64,000 nucleotides of DNA from Bryoerythrophyllum caledonicum (GCA_963971425.1 OZ020519.1:9192028-9256027), one strand, 5' to 3'; positions 36,301-47,971 are shown, numbered from the stretch's first letter. Notes: generated by a model not told the origin, from the letters alone. Program-made: numbers and translations.

Positions 36301-39300
36301 CCAGGTAACGTACAGGGGCTTGGGCATATTTGAGTCGTTTGAGTTGTGGTCAGGAAGCAGTCGTCTTTTTCGGGACCCTTACTTGGTGGAGTCGATTGTT
36401 TTTGCTGACTGGACTTATGACTCTCTGAGCACGGTGGTCGTTGTGTCCGTAATATGTAATTTGGGTGTGATGATGTGATGTTGCAGGGACAAGCAATAGC
36501 TTTGGCGGGACATCATTTGGGCAGCAGAATACGTTCGGTCAACAACAGTAAGTGACGCTGTGACAAGCATTGTGTGGTTCGTCAGGAGTGGTGTGCGTTC
36601 AGAACGGGTGCAAAAGCTCTGAATTCAGGGGGGTCAGCATGATAGCCTGGTTTACAGACAGGCGATACGTAGTTGAGGATAGGTTTTCCACATTTAGGTA
36701 GCTCGTGATGACAATGTGAAGAGTTAGGCTTGGCATCTGGTTTAAGCTTGGAAAGTGTAGTTCATGGATGGTGTTTCTGAACATCTGAGAAGGTGGTATT
36801 TTAGATAATCAGAAAAAACGTGGGTCCTGAATGTTCTGGAGAGCATGACAGGGATCTGTTGGTTTATTGTGATAAGTTATGTCGGTAACGAATCTAACGA
36901 CGTGGTTTTGGTTGCAGACCTAGTCAGAATGTGATGGCGGCTACGCCGACCCCAATTACGAATCCGTTCGGAACTCTACCAGCCATGCCACAGATAACAA
37001 TTGGGCGAAGCGCTGGTTCTGGTCCGTCCGTGCAGTATGGAATTTCTAGTATGCCGGTAGGTTTTGATGCGGTGTTGTCCAGATTTTGGTGGTTGTGATA
37101 AGCAGTGAGAAAGAGTTAGTTGAAAGTGATTTCTTTCTGACAGTGAGAATGGTGTGTGTATCCAGGTGTCAGAAAAGCCAACTCAAGTGCGAGTGAACAG
37201 TCTGTTGACTCCAAGACACATTACGCAGCGTTCGAAGGTTCGCATGCATGCTCGACGGTATCATCCCAAGAAGGACAGCCAAAAGGTGGGAGAAGCTAAA
37301 TGACCTAAAGAACTGACCCATTTATGACGTTTCGAGTACTGTGCAGGGTCATCTCATTGTTCGTCTCTTGATTGTTTTCGCCACATTGTGTTCGCAACGT
37401 GTCTGATGGCGCATTTGATGTATTGATGGTTTTCTATATGATGGAATGTGCAGGTGTCCTTCTTCAGTGATGGTGATGAAGCTCCTTCGACCCCAAGAGC
37501 AGATGTAATGTTCGTTCCCCGAGAGAATCCACGGGCATTGTTCATTAGGCAGCCGGAAGTGTCCCCAGTGACTCCACCTGCGCCGACTAGGACACCAGAC
37601 ATTCGTGAGATAGCCACACCCGTCGAACACGATGGTGAGTGTCTAGCAGTGCAATCCTCATATGCTTTGATCTGTGTTGTGGATTACAATATATTCGGCG
37701 AGTTTCTTCAAAAGATTTCGTCTGAGTTTCGTGACCCAAGTCATTGGTGTGTTTTTTCCAAATTGGTTTGTGGTGTTGGCTGAACGCTCTGAATGAAGTC
37801 TGCAGGGATTAATAATGTGGTTGAAATTGATGGTTTAGTATTTGAGATGGGTCTGAAGTGTGTGGAGATGTTTAAGATGTTAGTAGGGCTTGACGCGAGT
37901 TCGTTGTTGTGCACAGATGTCCAGGATGATGAAAGGGATGAAGTTGGGGATAAGAATCCGGCAGCGCATCCTGAAAGTAAGCTCTTGCACTACATCCGCT
38001 CGTAGTGGCTTTGTATCTGACGCGTGTTGCTGACTACAATAGTCTTATTGCTTGCATCTAGTATCTTGTTGATTCAAGCTGGTGGCTGAAGTGTTTTTTG
38101 ATCTCAGATCCGCAACCGAGCTGGAGAAGTCCAGACAACACAAATGGGAATGGATCGGTGGACGTCCCCCCAGTATCTCAGGCGAAGTCAAGCGAGAAAG
38201 CAGCCCCGAAACAGGTTCCGAAAACGAATGGTTTTCGTGAGGAGCACAACCACAGAGGGAATGGCTACATCGCCATCACTGGTCACCGAGCTGGCGAGGC
38301 TGCAATCGCTTACGAGCACGGCGCGGACATCGAGGCCTTGATGCCGAAGCTGCGGCACTCGGACTATTTCACGGTTCCGAAAGTGCAGGAGCTGGCTGCG
38401 TGGGAGCGTGCAGATCCTGGGTACTGCCGGAGAGTGGTGGACTTTGTGGTCGGTCGCAAGGTGAGGGTGGTGCTTTTTGAGACGGGTTGGGAATGGGGTG
38501 GAATGGACTTGGAGGTGATTGGTGTTTGAGAAGTGTTAAGGGTGAGAGTAGGGACGGGAAGATTGGAGAGATGTGGATGTGATATTTTTTTGCGGGTGGC
38601 GTTGCGGGATGGCTGACGGTTGTTTTTGTGGGGCAGGGCTACGGGCAGATACAGTTTTTAGGGGAGACAGATGTGCGGCGGCTGGATCTGGAGAACATCG
38701 TGCAGTTCAACAAGTGCGAGGTGCTGGTGTACATGGACGAGACGAAGAAGCCGGCAGTGGGTCAGGGTCTGAACAAGGCGGCGGAGGTGACGCTGTTGAA
38801 CGTGAAGTGCGTGGACAAGAAGACGGGGCAGCACTATGCTGAGGGCCCGGAGGTGGAGAAGTTCGAGAAGCGTCTTCGGAAGAAGACGGAGGAGCAGGGG
38901 GCGGTGTTTCTGGGGTACGAGGCATCGAAGGGCGAGTGGAAGTTCCGCGTGAAGCATTTCAGTCGGTATGGTCTGGATCTGGATTCGAATTCGGCGATTG
39001 AGCGGGAGGGAGATAAGGAGGGCGGTCTGGTGGTGACAGGTGAATACAGTACCATCGCACTGTTCAGATTGGTTCTGATTTGTTTCTGGTGGAGAGTTTT
39101 TAGCTACAGTATGAGAGGAGATCCATTTTCGAGCATTTTGTTGGTGTTTTGTTTATGACTGATTGTAGTGACTATTGAGAGATGTCTCCCGAGATCACCT
39201 CGTGTATATCTGTAGGTTGATTTCGTTTTTGGTTGAAGTTGTTGTCTGCGCTGAGGTGGTTTTGTTTTGATTGTTTTTATTCAGGGACTTCTGATATTGA

Positions 39301-39337
39301 GGACATAGTACACCAAGGGTTTGATGGTTCGAGCTGA
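33350..39337 (+). CDS. NUP98: NUP98 paralogue without Nup96, 14 exons
   Basis: Second FG nucleoporin gene. Exons: 33350-33368, 33941-34216, 34404-34829, 35029-35256, 35407-36104, 36214-36304, 36487-36547, 36918-37056, 37166-37285, 37454-37634, 37806-37976, 38108-38460, 38637-39039, 39285-39337. They join in phase into 3219 nt, 1072 aa. Exon order and phases match the minus-strand NUP98-NUP96 gene. Kept are: PFG/AFG repeats (few GLFG), the GLEBS-like segment in exon 4 ([19 protein letters not shown]), [14 protein letters not shown] (about 655), and the autoproteolytic domain (about 855-1029) ending KHFS, with predicted cleavage F1029/S1030. The last exon adds [17 protein letters not shown] and a stop, leaving a 43-residue tail where Nup96 should begin. 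If the donor at 39040 is not used, the frame runs to 39158 instead. No Nup96 remnant is visible downstream. This resembles the short-tail Nup98 isoform of vertebrates, here as a separate gene. Confidence 0.92.
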
Positions 39338-40164
39338 TCATGGTTATATAATTTTGGTCAGTGGCACCGTTTTTGGTCAGTGTCTGTTTGCAGTTTGTTT
39401 AGCTTCCGTATTCAGGTTTCTGGAAGGTTGAAATCTGGTGTAAGTCGTTGAGTTTTTATTGTTAGTGATGAAGGTTTCATTTTCTCCGGCCCTACTTGTA
39501 TGTGAATTCGATTGAACTCGCATGGCTGGGATGTGAAGAGACAACTGCTGTGCTTGATCGGGGTTGCAAGTGACAGTGGGGACAGAAACTGCAAAAGATT
39601 AGCAGTTAGTACATGTAGAAGCGCTATGCTGTGTTCCTCTCGCCTGTTTAGAAGATCTCCGGCTGGGAAGTAGCATTTTATATTGGAGGGAGTCTGGCTT
39701 TCCCTGCCATGAACCGATTTGACTAGAACTCGAGGTTGTACGTGATCTCTGCTATCACGATGTGTCCAAGAGGGTGAAGATAGAACCCCTCCAGGGCGTA
39801 GGGAAGTGGGTTTGGTTGTAGCTGTACATAGAGTTTCTCCTCTGTTAATCGGAATGTATTTCAAAGAGCATATTAGAGAGAAATTTTTATGATCTTATTT
39901 TATTTCATGTCTTCATGGATTGTCTACATTTTAATTATGATTCTGGTACTTGCCCTACCACGTCGCATCCAGCTCAGCAGCCACGTCGGAGTTCCCGCCA
40001 CGCTATCCGCCAGGTAATGTAAAGGCTCCAGATGACGAAGCTGGAGCTGGCCACGCTCGCGTCGCGGCTGCTTCAAGCTCGAATTGCTGCAGCGTCCAAG
40101 ACTGGCTGAGCGTGGAATTCTCATTTCCCAATTCGACCCATTTCGCTCAAACGAGCAGGTGGGC
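39338..40164. other. Spacer between NUP98 paralogue and methyltransferase
   Basis: Holds the NUP98 paralogue 3' flank and the methyltransferase upstream region. A minus-strand frame (39864-39412, 150 codons) is open but has no recognised motif. I regard it as chance in a UTR. An in-frame ATG at 40084 could extend the methyltransferase by 27 residues. Confidence 0.4.
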
Positions 40165-41586
40165 ATGACTAGGGCGTTGGGGATGGCAGCGACCTCGGTG
40201 GGGCCTGCGCTGCGGAACGTGGCGCGAGCTGTGGATGTGAGCTCCACCAGCAAGAGCTCCGTTTGCGCAGTACTTGCACGGACGCACCAGCATTTGCACC
40301 AGCGCTGTGGAGGGTTGTTCTTGTCTCCCACCTCGAGGCGGCGGTTTCTGCAGGGAGCTGCTGGTACGGGAATGCTGGGCATGATGTCGGGCGCGCCACT
40401 CCGGGCGCAGGCCGCGGGCGTGTCTGAGGCGGAGGAGGTGCTCAAGAATGTGCAGTGGCCGGAGCAGTTCCCCTTCTCCAAGGAAGATTTCGCCCGCTAC
40501 GACGAGTAAGTGTCCTCTTTCAACTCCACCTGGCTAGTGGTTGCATAGAGTCAAGTTAGGGCCGTTTTATCAATTTCCTGTTTGCTCGCGCTTGAACCGC
40601 CTCAGGATGGTCCTTCCTGCCCACCAGATTATCGACGAAATTCCAATGCTTTTAGACCAATTTATCACAATTCGCGCTACAGTGAACTGCAGAACAGCAA
40701 CAAGTGAAAATATATGTAGGGTTAAACATCTGCTATGGGACAAGACCGCTGTCGTGGTTCGATGCCTCCCGTCTGCTTAGATTGTAGATATCTATCTTCA
40801 GCATATCCCCAGGAGTAAAAACGCATTCCAAAGTAGCTTACATTGGATAACCGGATATCCAAGGAAACATAGCCGTGGACACAAATGTGGGAATTCATGT
40901 CAGTTGTAGGTTGTCTCGTACTCCCAAAGGTGACGGATTCTAGAGTTTAGTTTCACCTTCTGATCGATCAACAAACTTGCCTTGGCAGGTCTCCAGACAC
41001 GTCCTTCTACGACGCGCCCCGGTTCGTGACCCACATCGACGACCCGGCCATCTGGGCGCTCACCAAGTACTACTCCACCGCGCTCCCGGCGAGCAACAGC
41101 CCGGGCGTGGCGATCCTGGACATGTGCAGCAGCTGGATCAGCCACTACCCGAAGAGCTACCGCCAGGAGCGCATCGTGGGGCTGGGGCTGAACGAGGCCG
41201 AGCTCCAGAAGAACGAGGTCCTCACAGAACACGTCGTGCAGGACCTGAACACCAACCCGGCGCTCCCCTTCCCCGACAACTCCTTCGACGTCATAACGAA
41301 CGCGGTGAGCGTGGACTACTTGACGAAGCCCCTGGAGGTGTTTCGGGAGATGCAGCGGGTGCTCAAGCCCGGCGGGTTGGCCGCCATGAGCTTCTCCAAC
41401 CGCTGCTTCTTCACCAAGGCCATCTCTATCTGGACGTCCACTGGAGATATCGACCACGTCATGATCGTCGGGTCCTACTTCCATTACGCGGGCGGCTTTG
41501 AGGCGCCCCTCGCGCTCGACGTCTCGCCTAATCCTGGCAGGAGCGATCCCATGTACGTCGTTTACTCCAGGAAATTGACCGCTTAG
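40165..41586 (+). CDS. Thylakoid-lumen SAM-dependent methyltransferase (Tat signal)
   Basis: Predicted class I S-adenosylmethionine methyltransferase (Methyltransf_11-like), substrate unknown. Exons 40165-40505 and 40989-41586 join in phase to 312 aa. The N-terminus is Ser/Arg/Ala-rich and poor in acids, like a chloroplast transit peptide. Then come the twin-arginine motif SPTSRRRFLQG (55-64), a weakly hydrophobic AAGTGMLGMM segment and AQA (81-83), a likely lumenal cleavage site. The mature part has VAILDMCSSWISHYP (154-168) at the SAM-binding loop position, with DMCSSW in place of the usual DxGxG, LPFPDNSFDVI (206-216) and EMQRVLKPGG. The DxxSSW variant is one I associate with an algal and bacterial methyltransferase group. 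Starting at 40084 would give 339 aa. Targeting is inference. Confidence 0.9.
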
Positions 41587-41611
41587 AACCCTAACAACCC
41601 TAACCCTAACC

Positions 41612-41789
41612 CTTCAACGTCAGTATACAGGCAAGTATTTCACTCCCTAGGTTACAAAAACTGTATTGAACTTACACATTTGGATTGACGATTCTTCACC
41701 TAACGCCTTTCATTATTCACTTCAATATCTGAATACGACACTATACATGTAGGATATTGTGGCCACTGATGGCACCTTCTGACGTTTAA
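41612..41789. mobile_element. TTAA-type MITE, family G (short)
   Basis: CTAACCCTTCAACGTCAG at the left and GGCACCTTCTGACGTTTAA at the right. The interior matches the 62673-62901 copy (GACGATTCTTCACCTAACG, ACGACACTATACATGTAGG). It lies directly behind the methyltransferase stop, and the left end merges with a telomere-like CCCTAACCCTAA run (about 41590-41613). It shares its right TTAA with the next element. Confidence 0.6.
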
Positions 41790-41903
41790 CCCTTGAAGGT
41801 CTAAGAATCTGCAGTTGGGTTGCAACATGATGTTTTCTATGTATTTGATATACGTGGTGTAAGAATTGATGTATACGATAGTTAGAAAAGTTTGTATTTG
41901 TGT
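41786..41903 (+). mobile_element. TTAA-type MITE, family C, left part only
   Basis: TTAACCCTTGAAGGTCTAAG followed by the family C core up to AAAAGTTTGTATTTGTGTT. After that, the expected GAGCC... is replaced by unrelated DNA leading into the Tc1-like transposase. I infer that the Tc1 element or another rearrangement broke this copy. The right half was not found nearby. Confidence 0.55.
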
Positions 41904-42029
41904 TTGCTTTATAAATCTGAAAGTTGCATGGAACTATTCACACAGTCTCGAAAACATGTGCAATGTTGCACATCAAATTGATAACTAAACATCCTTCTAC
42001 AAAGTCAAATCAACAACTATATCTTGTAC

Positions 42030-43076
42030 TCAGTATTGTTCAAAGAAAATCTTCAAACTTCGATATTTAGTCCAATAACCTTTTGCTTCCAAAATAGCTG
42101 AAATCCTTCTTGGCATACTTTTGTATAGTTTCTCACAATCTTCTGCATCAAAACTAGGGTAAATACTACAAACATTCTCCCACAATTCTTGAACACCTCT
42201 TGGCCTTGGAGTGACTTGGCTTAAACGCTGTTTGAGAAGGGCCCAAAAATGTTACATTGGATTAAAATCTCGAGATTGAGCTGGCCATTGAAGGAGCTGA
42301 ATTGGCTGTGAAGAGAGCCAAAACTGAACACTTTTTGCCGTATGTTTGGGATCATTATCATGTTGAAAAACCACCTTAGTAGGATCTAAATTGTAATTCT
42401 GTATGATACCTTGCAAGTAGGTTTCTAAATTTTTTTTATACAAGTGTTGCTCCATTCTGCCTTCAATTTGATACCAAACACCTCGCCCAAAAGTAGTCAT
42501 ACAACCCCATATCATGATTGAACCACCACCATGTTTGACAGTTTGACTAACATGTTTAGGTCCAAGTCGTTTTCCTTCTCTCAACCAACACCAAGATCTA
42601 CCATCTAAGTTGATTAGGTTAATCTTTGTCTCATCACTGAAAATAACTTGTCTCCAATCATCAACGGTCCAATTTTTGTATTTATGAGCAAAACTCAACG
42701 TTACAAGAACATGTCTTTTGGCAAGTAGAGGCTGCTTTTGTTGCACACAAGCACCCAAACCAACTTCTCTCAAAGCACGCCTCAAGGTGATGTCTAAGAA
42801 GTGTTTACCTGTTTTTTCTCGAAGTTGTTTTGCAGCTACACTTGCCGTTTTGAGACGACGAGCAGTGACAAGGTGCACACCAAGTCGCTTCTCTTGCTCT
42901 CCTAAAACGTTTGGACGTCCTCCTCTTTGCTTTTCTATTTCACCACTAATCTCCCACCTCACATGAGCTACTGAAGACTGACTCATTCCAAGTAAGTCTG
43001 CAACTTTTCTTGTAGAAACACCACTTCTAAGCTGCACCAATGCTTGGTGCTTCTATGATTCACACAATTGAGGCAT
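42030..43076 (-). pseudogene. Tc1/mariner transposase with stop at catalytic Glu
   Basis: Minus-strand DDE transposase from ATG 43076 (MPQLCES, then TAG at 43055-43053), continuing KHQALVQLRSGVSTRKVADL, a helix-turn-helix region, to a TGA at 42032-42030. Catalytic blocks: QVIFSDETKINL (first Asp), HGGGSIMIWGC and VVFQHDNDPKHTAK (second Asp). WPAQSRDFNPM is then followed by TAA at 42254-42252 exactly where the Glu of NPIEHLW is expected, 34 residues after the second Asp (D34E spacing). Beyond it the frame stays open: HFWALLKQRLSQ to LKIFFEQY. The two stops are the only breaks seen, so inactivation is recent. I could not find convincing terminal inverted repeats. Confidence 0.93.
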
Positions 43077-43469
43077 AGAGATACAATTGACAAATCAACT
43101 CTCACCATAGATAGTACACAACAAGAGCAACACAACAAACGAAAAACACCCTCAAATCTTACAACAAGGAGTGCACAACGAAATTTCGAAATTCAGCAAG
43201 AAGAAGCAACCAAAACTGAATACGCACGTCTGTGTGTTTCTACAGCACTTTCCTCAGAAACCCTACTTCAAATGATAATGCGATTTTTCATCCATGTAGA
43301 GGACTGGATGAATACACACAATGGAAAAGTAATTCTATCAATTGACTTATGTGTCAGTTGGAAGGATCAATGAACTATGAGTGTTTAGATTTTGTACTCG
43401 GTTTTGTTTGTCATTGTACTTTGCAAATATTAGATTATGATTTGGATTTATAAAACTCTTTGAATTTTC
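43077..43469. other. Flank of Tc1-like transposase
   Basis: AT-rich. It should contain the left part of the transposon. No inverted partner for 41905-42029 could be identified by eye, so the element boundaries remain unknown. Confidence 0.35.
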
Positions 43470-43735
43470 TTATCCCTAAAGACTAGAACTCCTGAGGATG
43501 GGCTTTTGCAAATCTTGGGCATGTTCCCATGATTGCAATTTATATTTCCAGTACTTGGCATTCTGTACAAAGATGCAAGAAGATAAGAGCTACTTGGAAA
43601 TATAAATTTTATTCTTATTGGGCCTATAGAAAAAATAAATTTTGCCATCTTTCCAAAAATTGCTAAGAGTAGGCACTTTGAGCAACTTCAAAAACTTTTG
43701 GTACTACCTTCTATTAAATATGAGATTTTTAATAG
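43470..43735 (-). repeat. Truncated TTAA element, D subfamily
   Basis: TTATCCCTAAAGACTAG followed by GGGCTTTTGCAAATCTTGGGC and CTTGGCATTCTGTACAAAGATG. This matches 58400-58662 in reverse and the fragment at 107-375. The left TTAA has decayed to TTAT. Confidence 0.5.
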
Positions 43736-43959
43736 AAATAACAAACATGATATAGATCCCGTTGTTGCTAATGGGGCAAGAATAGTCCCGGCGTGATACC
43801 TTGTTTCAACGTGGGCTTGGACTGTGGTTCCCTTTAGGATCTTGTGCCTAGGTTTTGGCTTCATAGGGTACACTTGATTTTTCAATCATATAAAAATATT
43901 GTTAGAAAAAACCTACCATAGTGTGAAACTTTCACTCCAATTCAAATAAAAGTTTTCTC

Positions 43960-45610
43960 TTCTTTTTCTGAATTATAAGGTGTACAAAAGAAATTTCATT
44001 TTCTCATTAAAACGAGAGATCTACAGTTTTATTCTCATTTCAATATTTTTTTCTTCAAGAAGAAGTATGAACTTTAGTTTTGACTATTTGGATTTTCAAT
44101 TTACACAACAATGTATCAATAAAAAATCACAATGTGGTTTGGTGATTTTTGAAAATGCTTCAGGTCTTCAAAAAAATTTGACGACGTGAACCATTTCAAT
44201 GAGCTTGTTACAAAGGATATCCCCACATTTGGGTACCTCCATTCTTGAGATTCCCAAAGTATTATAATTCTTTGGAGTATAAATGTGGCATTGAGGGAAC
44301 TATCAGTGCCAATGCAAGGATGAAGATAAAAGAATTGTTTATGTTGCATCTTCGCAATGAGATGGAAGAAGGTAGGTATTATTAGATATTCAAGAGGTCG
44401 TGTTATATTAGATTCATACTAGATCCATATCTATAGAGCCCTTGTCCATGGGATTGGTTAATATTGCGGTGTATGGTTTGGAGCTCACCACAAACATGAT
44501 AGCAACTAGGTCGTGAGCACATTTTTGTACATGATAGGAAATGTGTTGAAGAGGAAGGGCTTCTTGCCATGAACATTGCACATCCAAGGAGATGATTGCA
44601 CACGCGAGAATAAAAACATATATATGTTTGCTCTATGTGCTACATTGGTGGGATTGGGCTTCTTTCACGAGGTGAAATTCTTTTTTCTTATAGTAGGCAA
44701 TACACATAAAGATATTGATTAAGGCATCAATTGTATACTAAGTACGTTGAAGAGGTCGGCAACATAAAAATATGAACTGTGATGCAAAAGTGGAGGCCAA
44801 AAGATTGAAACTATGTCTAGGTGAATTTCCACATGAAGACTGCAACAATGAGCATCGGTCTACACCATTTTGGCTTTTAGAGGTCTCCAACATTGCACCT
44901 ACAGAATGAGCAACCTTGGATGTAATGGACACTCCAAGTGAAGATAATTGCAAGATAAGTGTCGTACACGAGATAGTAGTCATTCTTCCAAATGTCGAGG
45001 CCTGAGGATACTTTGATTCTCGTAGAGGAAGGCCATTTAATTAAGCAGTGCGTAGGGCACATTGAACGGAACGCAATTAGGTTGAGGACTAGGCCGAAGA
45101 AGCAACAATGCATGAAAGTAATGACGATACGTTTCCGCTATTTTTTCTACAATCTGATATCCGTTGTGGACAATTTGTAGCCTTGAGTGTTGATCGAGCA
45201 AAAGTAGAAGGTAGTGTACCATTCTATGTAAGGAAAGTGATTGAAGACATAAAAAGTTGATGGAGGCTGAAGATGAAAGTTTGTTGGTATCAATTGTTAA
45301 GGCATGTTGTTGATGGACCGGGGTCCTCTGCACAAGGGTATGCACATTGCATGGATTTATTATGGGAGCCATCTAGTGAGAGTTGTAGTTCGGTAAAGAA
45401 AGAGGCATGCATTTTTTTATGGGTAGACGAACCAGAAAAAACCATGACTTGTGCTTGCCGGTGGAGAAAGCACAATGTATCTTGAATGCAGTTTGAAAGT
45501 ACGATTCACATTCTTTAATCGTCTAAGGCTCACATACTAGAATATATTGCAATAAAAACTGAAGCTATCGACAACGACCGGATGCAAGCAGCCTTAGATG
45601 CTATGTAGTA
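43960..45610 (+). pseudogene. Decayed unidentified coding sequence, possibly a transposon
   Basis: Several open plus-strand stretches lie in series, broken by stops and frame changes. Near 44260-44370: EYKCGIEGTISANARMKIKE then LFMLHLRNEMEE. Near 44780-44910: KVEAKRLKLCLGEFPHED and PFWLLEVSNIAPTE. Near 45000-45180: DTLILVEEGHLIKQCVGHIE then LRTRPKKQQCMKVMTIRFR. The composition suggests an old multi-exon gene or transposon protein. I recognise no catalytic motif and no terminal repeats. Confidence 0.3.
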
Positions 45611-47971
45611 GATAGTATAAGTATTATGAGTGTATTGTGTATGGTAATTTTTATTTAGTGTATGTGCACGGTTTGTATATTGTAAGGGTTATGTAAGGGG
45701 CAATAGCAAGCTACGCCGGTATAAAATACGTGTCACAGGGTGTATTTCATTGATTCATGACCATTCTTTGGTGTGACAAATGCAATAGAGATTTGGTTTT
45801 AGAATTTTGACTTTGAAATATTGTTGTAGACTTTTATACCATTGCATTTGCACAAAAAAGCCACAACGCGGCTCCATGGTTTGATTAGTAGAGGTATATT
45901 TGTCGGAGAAGTATACTTGTCACAAATGATGAAATTTGTATAAATATACTTCATATGAATGATTTTGACCACATATGATGATGAAATTTTTGGTAGACAT
46001 TGATAGGGTGTTGTGGATGGATATTCAATCAAAAATTTCAGATCAACAACTCCAACTCACTTGTAATGATAGAAAATGGGATGTTTTTAGAGGACTCAAA
46101 AAGACCAAGATTTAGGTCGTTTCTTCCTTGATTTTTATGCAAAGTTTTGCACCTTATATAACTTTAGGTGGGCCAATTAAAAAGTTCATTAAAAATCCAT
46201 TTTTTACCTTCAAATATATAAAACCCTAATCTTTCATGCTCTGGCCACTGTAATACTTTACTATCTGTAGTATTTACTATCTGTAGTATCCAGATATGCT
46301 CGGCACAATTGTGTTGGAAAAATAAAAAGTTGCCACAAGTCAAATCAACACAATATTCAAGAAATCAGCACAAAAGCCAATAAATCAATACAAAAGCCAA
46401 GAAATCAACACCAAATCCAAGAAATCACCACTAAATTGAAAATATTTTGGGTTCACCTAACATTCCCATGGCCACAATTTTTTCAGATTTTCTCAATGGG
46501 CAGTTGCGGTTCATCAAAGATTTTACAAAGGGTTGTTGAAATAAAATACTTGGCATACTACAAGTTTTGCCAAATTTGTATAGGGCTTAGTGTGCTTCTT
46601 CCCTAAGACATTTAGTAGCAATCCTATAGATTGAAGAGGTTTTTAGTATTGGTAAATTACAACATTGATATGTATAGATGCATTCACATTTATTTTCTTC
46701 CATTTATGTATGAAGTACTATGAAGGATTTCTTCTTATCAATTGGCAATTGTTGCTTATTGTATAAATTTTGGTGATTGCGTCTTTTTGTACACTACAAG
46801 CCTAAATCTTTCTTTGAAATTTTGTACAACGGTATTAATTACTAACAAAGTGCCACTAAAAATTTGTTGAAAATGCCATTAAAAAGCTTCCTATATTAAT
46901 AATTTTGGTTGTACACAATATTGTTGCACGAACCCAATTTTTTTTAATAAAAATTTGCAGCTTTGGCATTTTTGCTTGCAATAGACATCGTTTGTACTCA
47001 AGTGTAGGGTGATAGTCAACTAGGTTAGTGTGAAAAACCTTATATAAAGGGTCTAGGGCTGTAGCCACGAGCGTTCTCTTGCTACCTAGTGCCACTTTGG
47101 CTTCGATTTTGGATTTGTGATGATCAAATATGATTGTTGGCTTCGTAAATATTACGAGACTTTCAAATTTTTAGAAATCTACTGTATGGTTTGATCAAGA
47201 GAAGTATATCTGTCATTACTACATACCTATCAAAGGTATTTCAAATAAAAAAATTTACTTTTTTGAGAGGTTCATAAGGTAAAATAATATAAAATATATG
47301 AAACACATTCATACCATATTGTGTTCATACATTGTGATTGGAAATTCTAAATCAAAAACTTGAATTGGCTTTTATTGGAAAAAAACATGATATTTTTTCA
47401 CAACTCTTAAAATAGGAATAATATTGGTTTTTGCTCCAAATTCTTATCCAACCTTCAAAAAACTTTATTTTTCCATTATTTTGTTCAAAAACAAGTTTTT
47501 GGTGCCTTAATTCAACATATATATAACGCGGTATATCTGGTATATTTTCAACCTCTGTAGTATGCAGTTTACTTTTTCTCGGTTTTGAGTTAGGCCACTT
47601 CTGAAACAACACATGTTCAATCAACACCAAGTTCAAAAAATCAGCACCTTGTCCAAGATAACTTCTGTTCACCCAACATTTTATTGGGTAGGATTTCTTT
47701 AGATTTTTTCAATGGATGGTTGACATTCAACAACAAAAATTCAAAGAGCTCCAAAAGAGATATACTATGGGATATTTTTTTTTGCCCAAAAATGAGTAAC
47801 CATAGTGGACTTCTATCCAAACACTCTCAAATTGTCTAACTAATATTAAGTGTGTGATTATAGAATGTATATAAATAAGATGCAATTGCAAAATTAATAG
47901 CAAGAGCTGAATCCTAATCTTAAACATCCTAAACCTCTTGCAATTCTATGGTCCAAAGTGCAATGAATGCA
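45611..47971. other. AT-rich region with diverged internal duplication
   Basis: No gene recognised. The segments about 46040-46560 and 47330-47770 look like diverged direct copies: each has a Cys/Thr-poor AT tract, then AGTATTTACTATC or a similar word, then GGTTCACCTAACATT versus TGTTCACCCAACATT and ATTTTCTCAATGG versus ATTTTTTCAATGG. They are about 1.25 kb apart. They could be remains of a duplicated repeat. Confidence 0.35.
46345..46440 (+). repeat. Short tandem repeat, about 20-bp unit
   Basis: Degenerate units of the type AAGAAATCAACACAAAAGCC, about five copies with drift (CAATAAATCAATACAAAAGC, CAAGAAATCACCACTAAATT). Confidence 0.7.

Noticed and set aside
39412..39864. 150-codon minus-strand frame as a gene or Nup96 remnant
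   Set aside because: It has no Nup96 motif, no splice context and sits in the presumed 3' UTR of the NUP98 paralogue.
40900..41484. 194-codon minus-strand frame opposite the methyltransferase
   Set aside because: High third-position GC opens the antisense frame. The plus strand has the signal peptide, SAM-fold motifs and correct splicing.
41590..41613. CCCTAACCCTAA run as a telomere or chromosome end
   Set aside because: Only two to three irregular units, inside continuous DNA and merging with a TTAA-element end. Short runs at 19535 and 55975 are equally brief.
42030..43076. Alternative genetic code with TAA or TAG read as an amino acid
   Set aside because: The methyltransferase and cystinosin genes end naturally at TAG and both NUP98 genes at TGA; no conserved exon contains an internal TAA or TAG.
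46040..47770. LTR retrotransposon from the two similar segments about 1.25 kb apart
   Set aside because: No TG...CA ends, primer-binding site or reverse transcriptase frame was found, and the similarity is weak.
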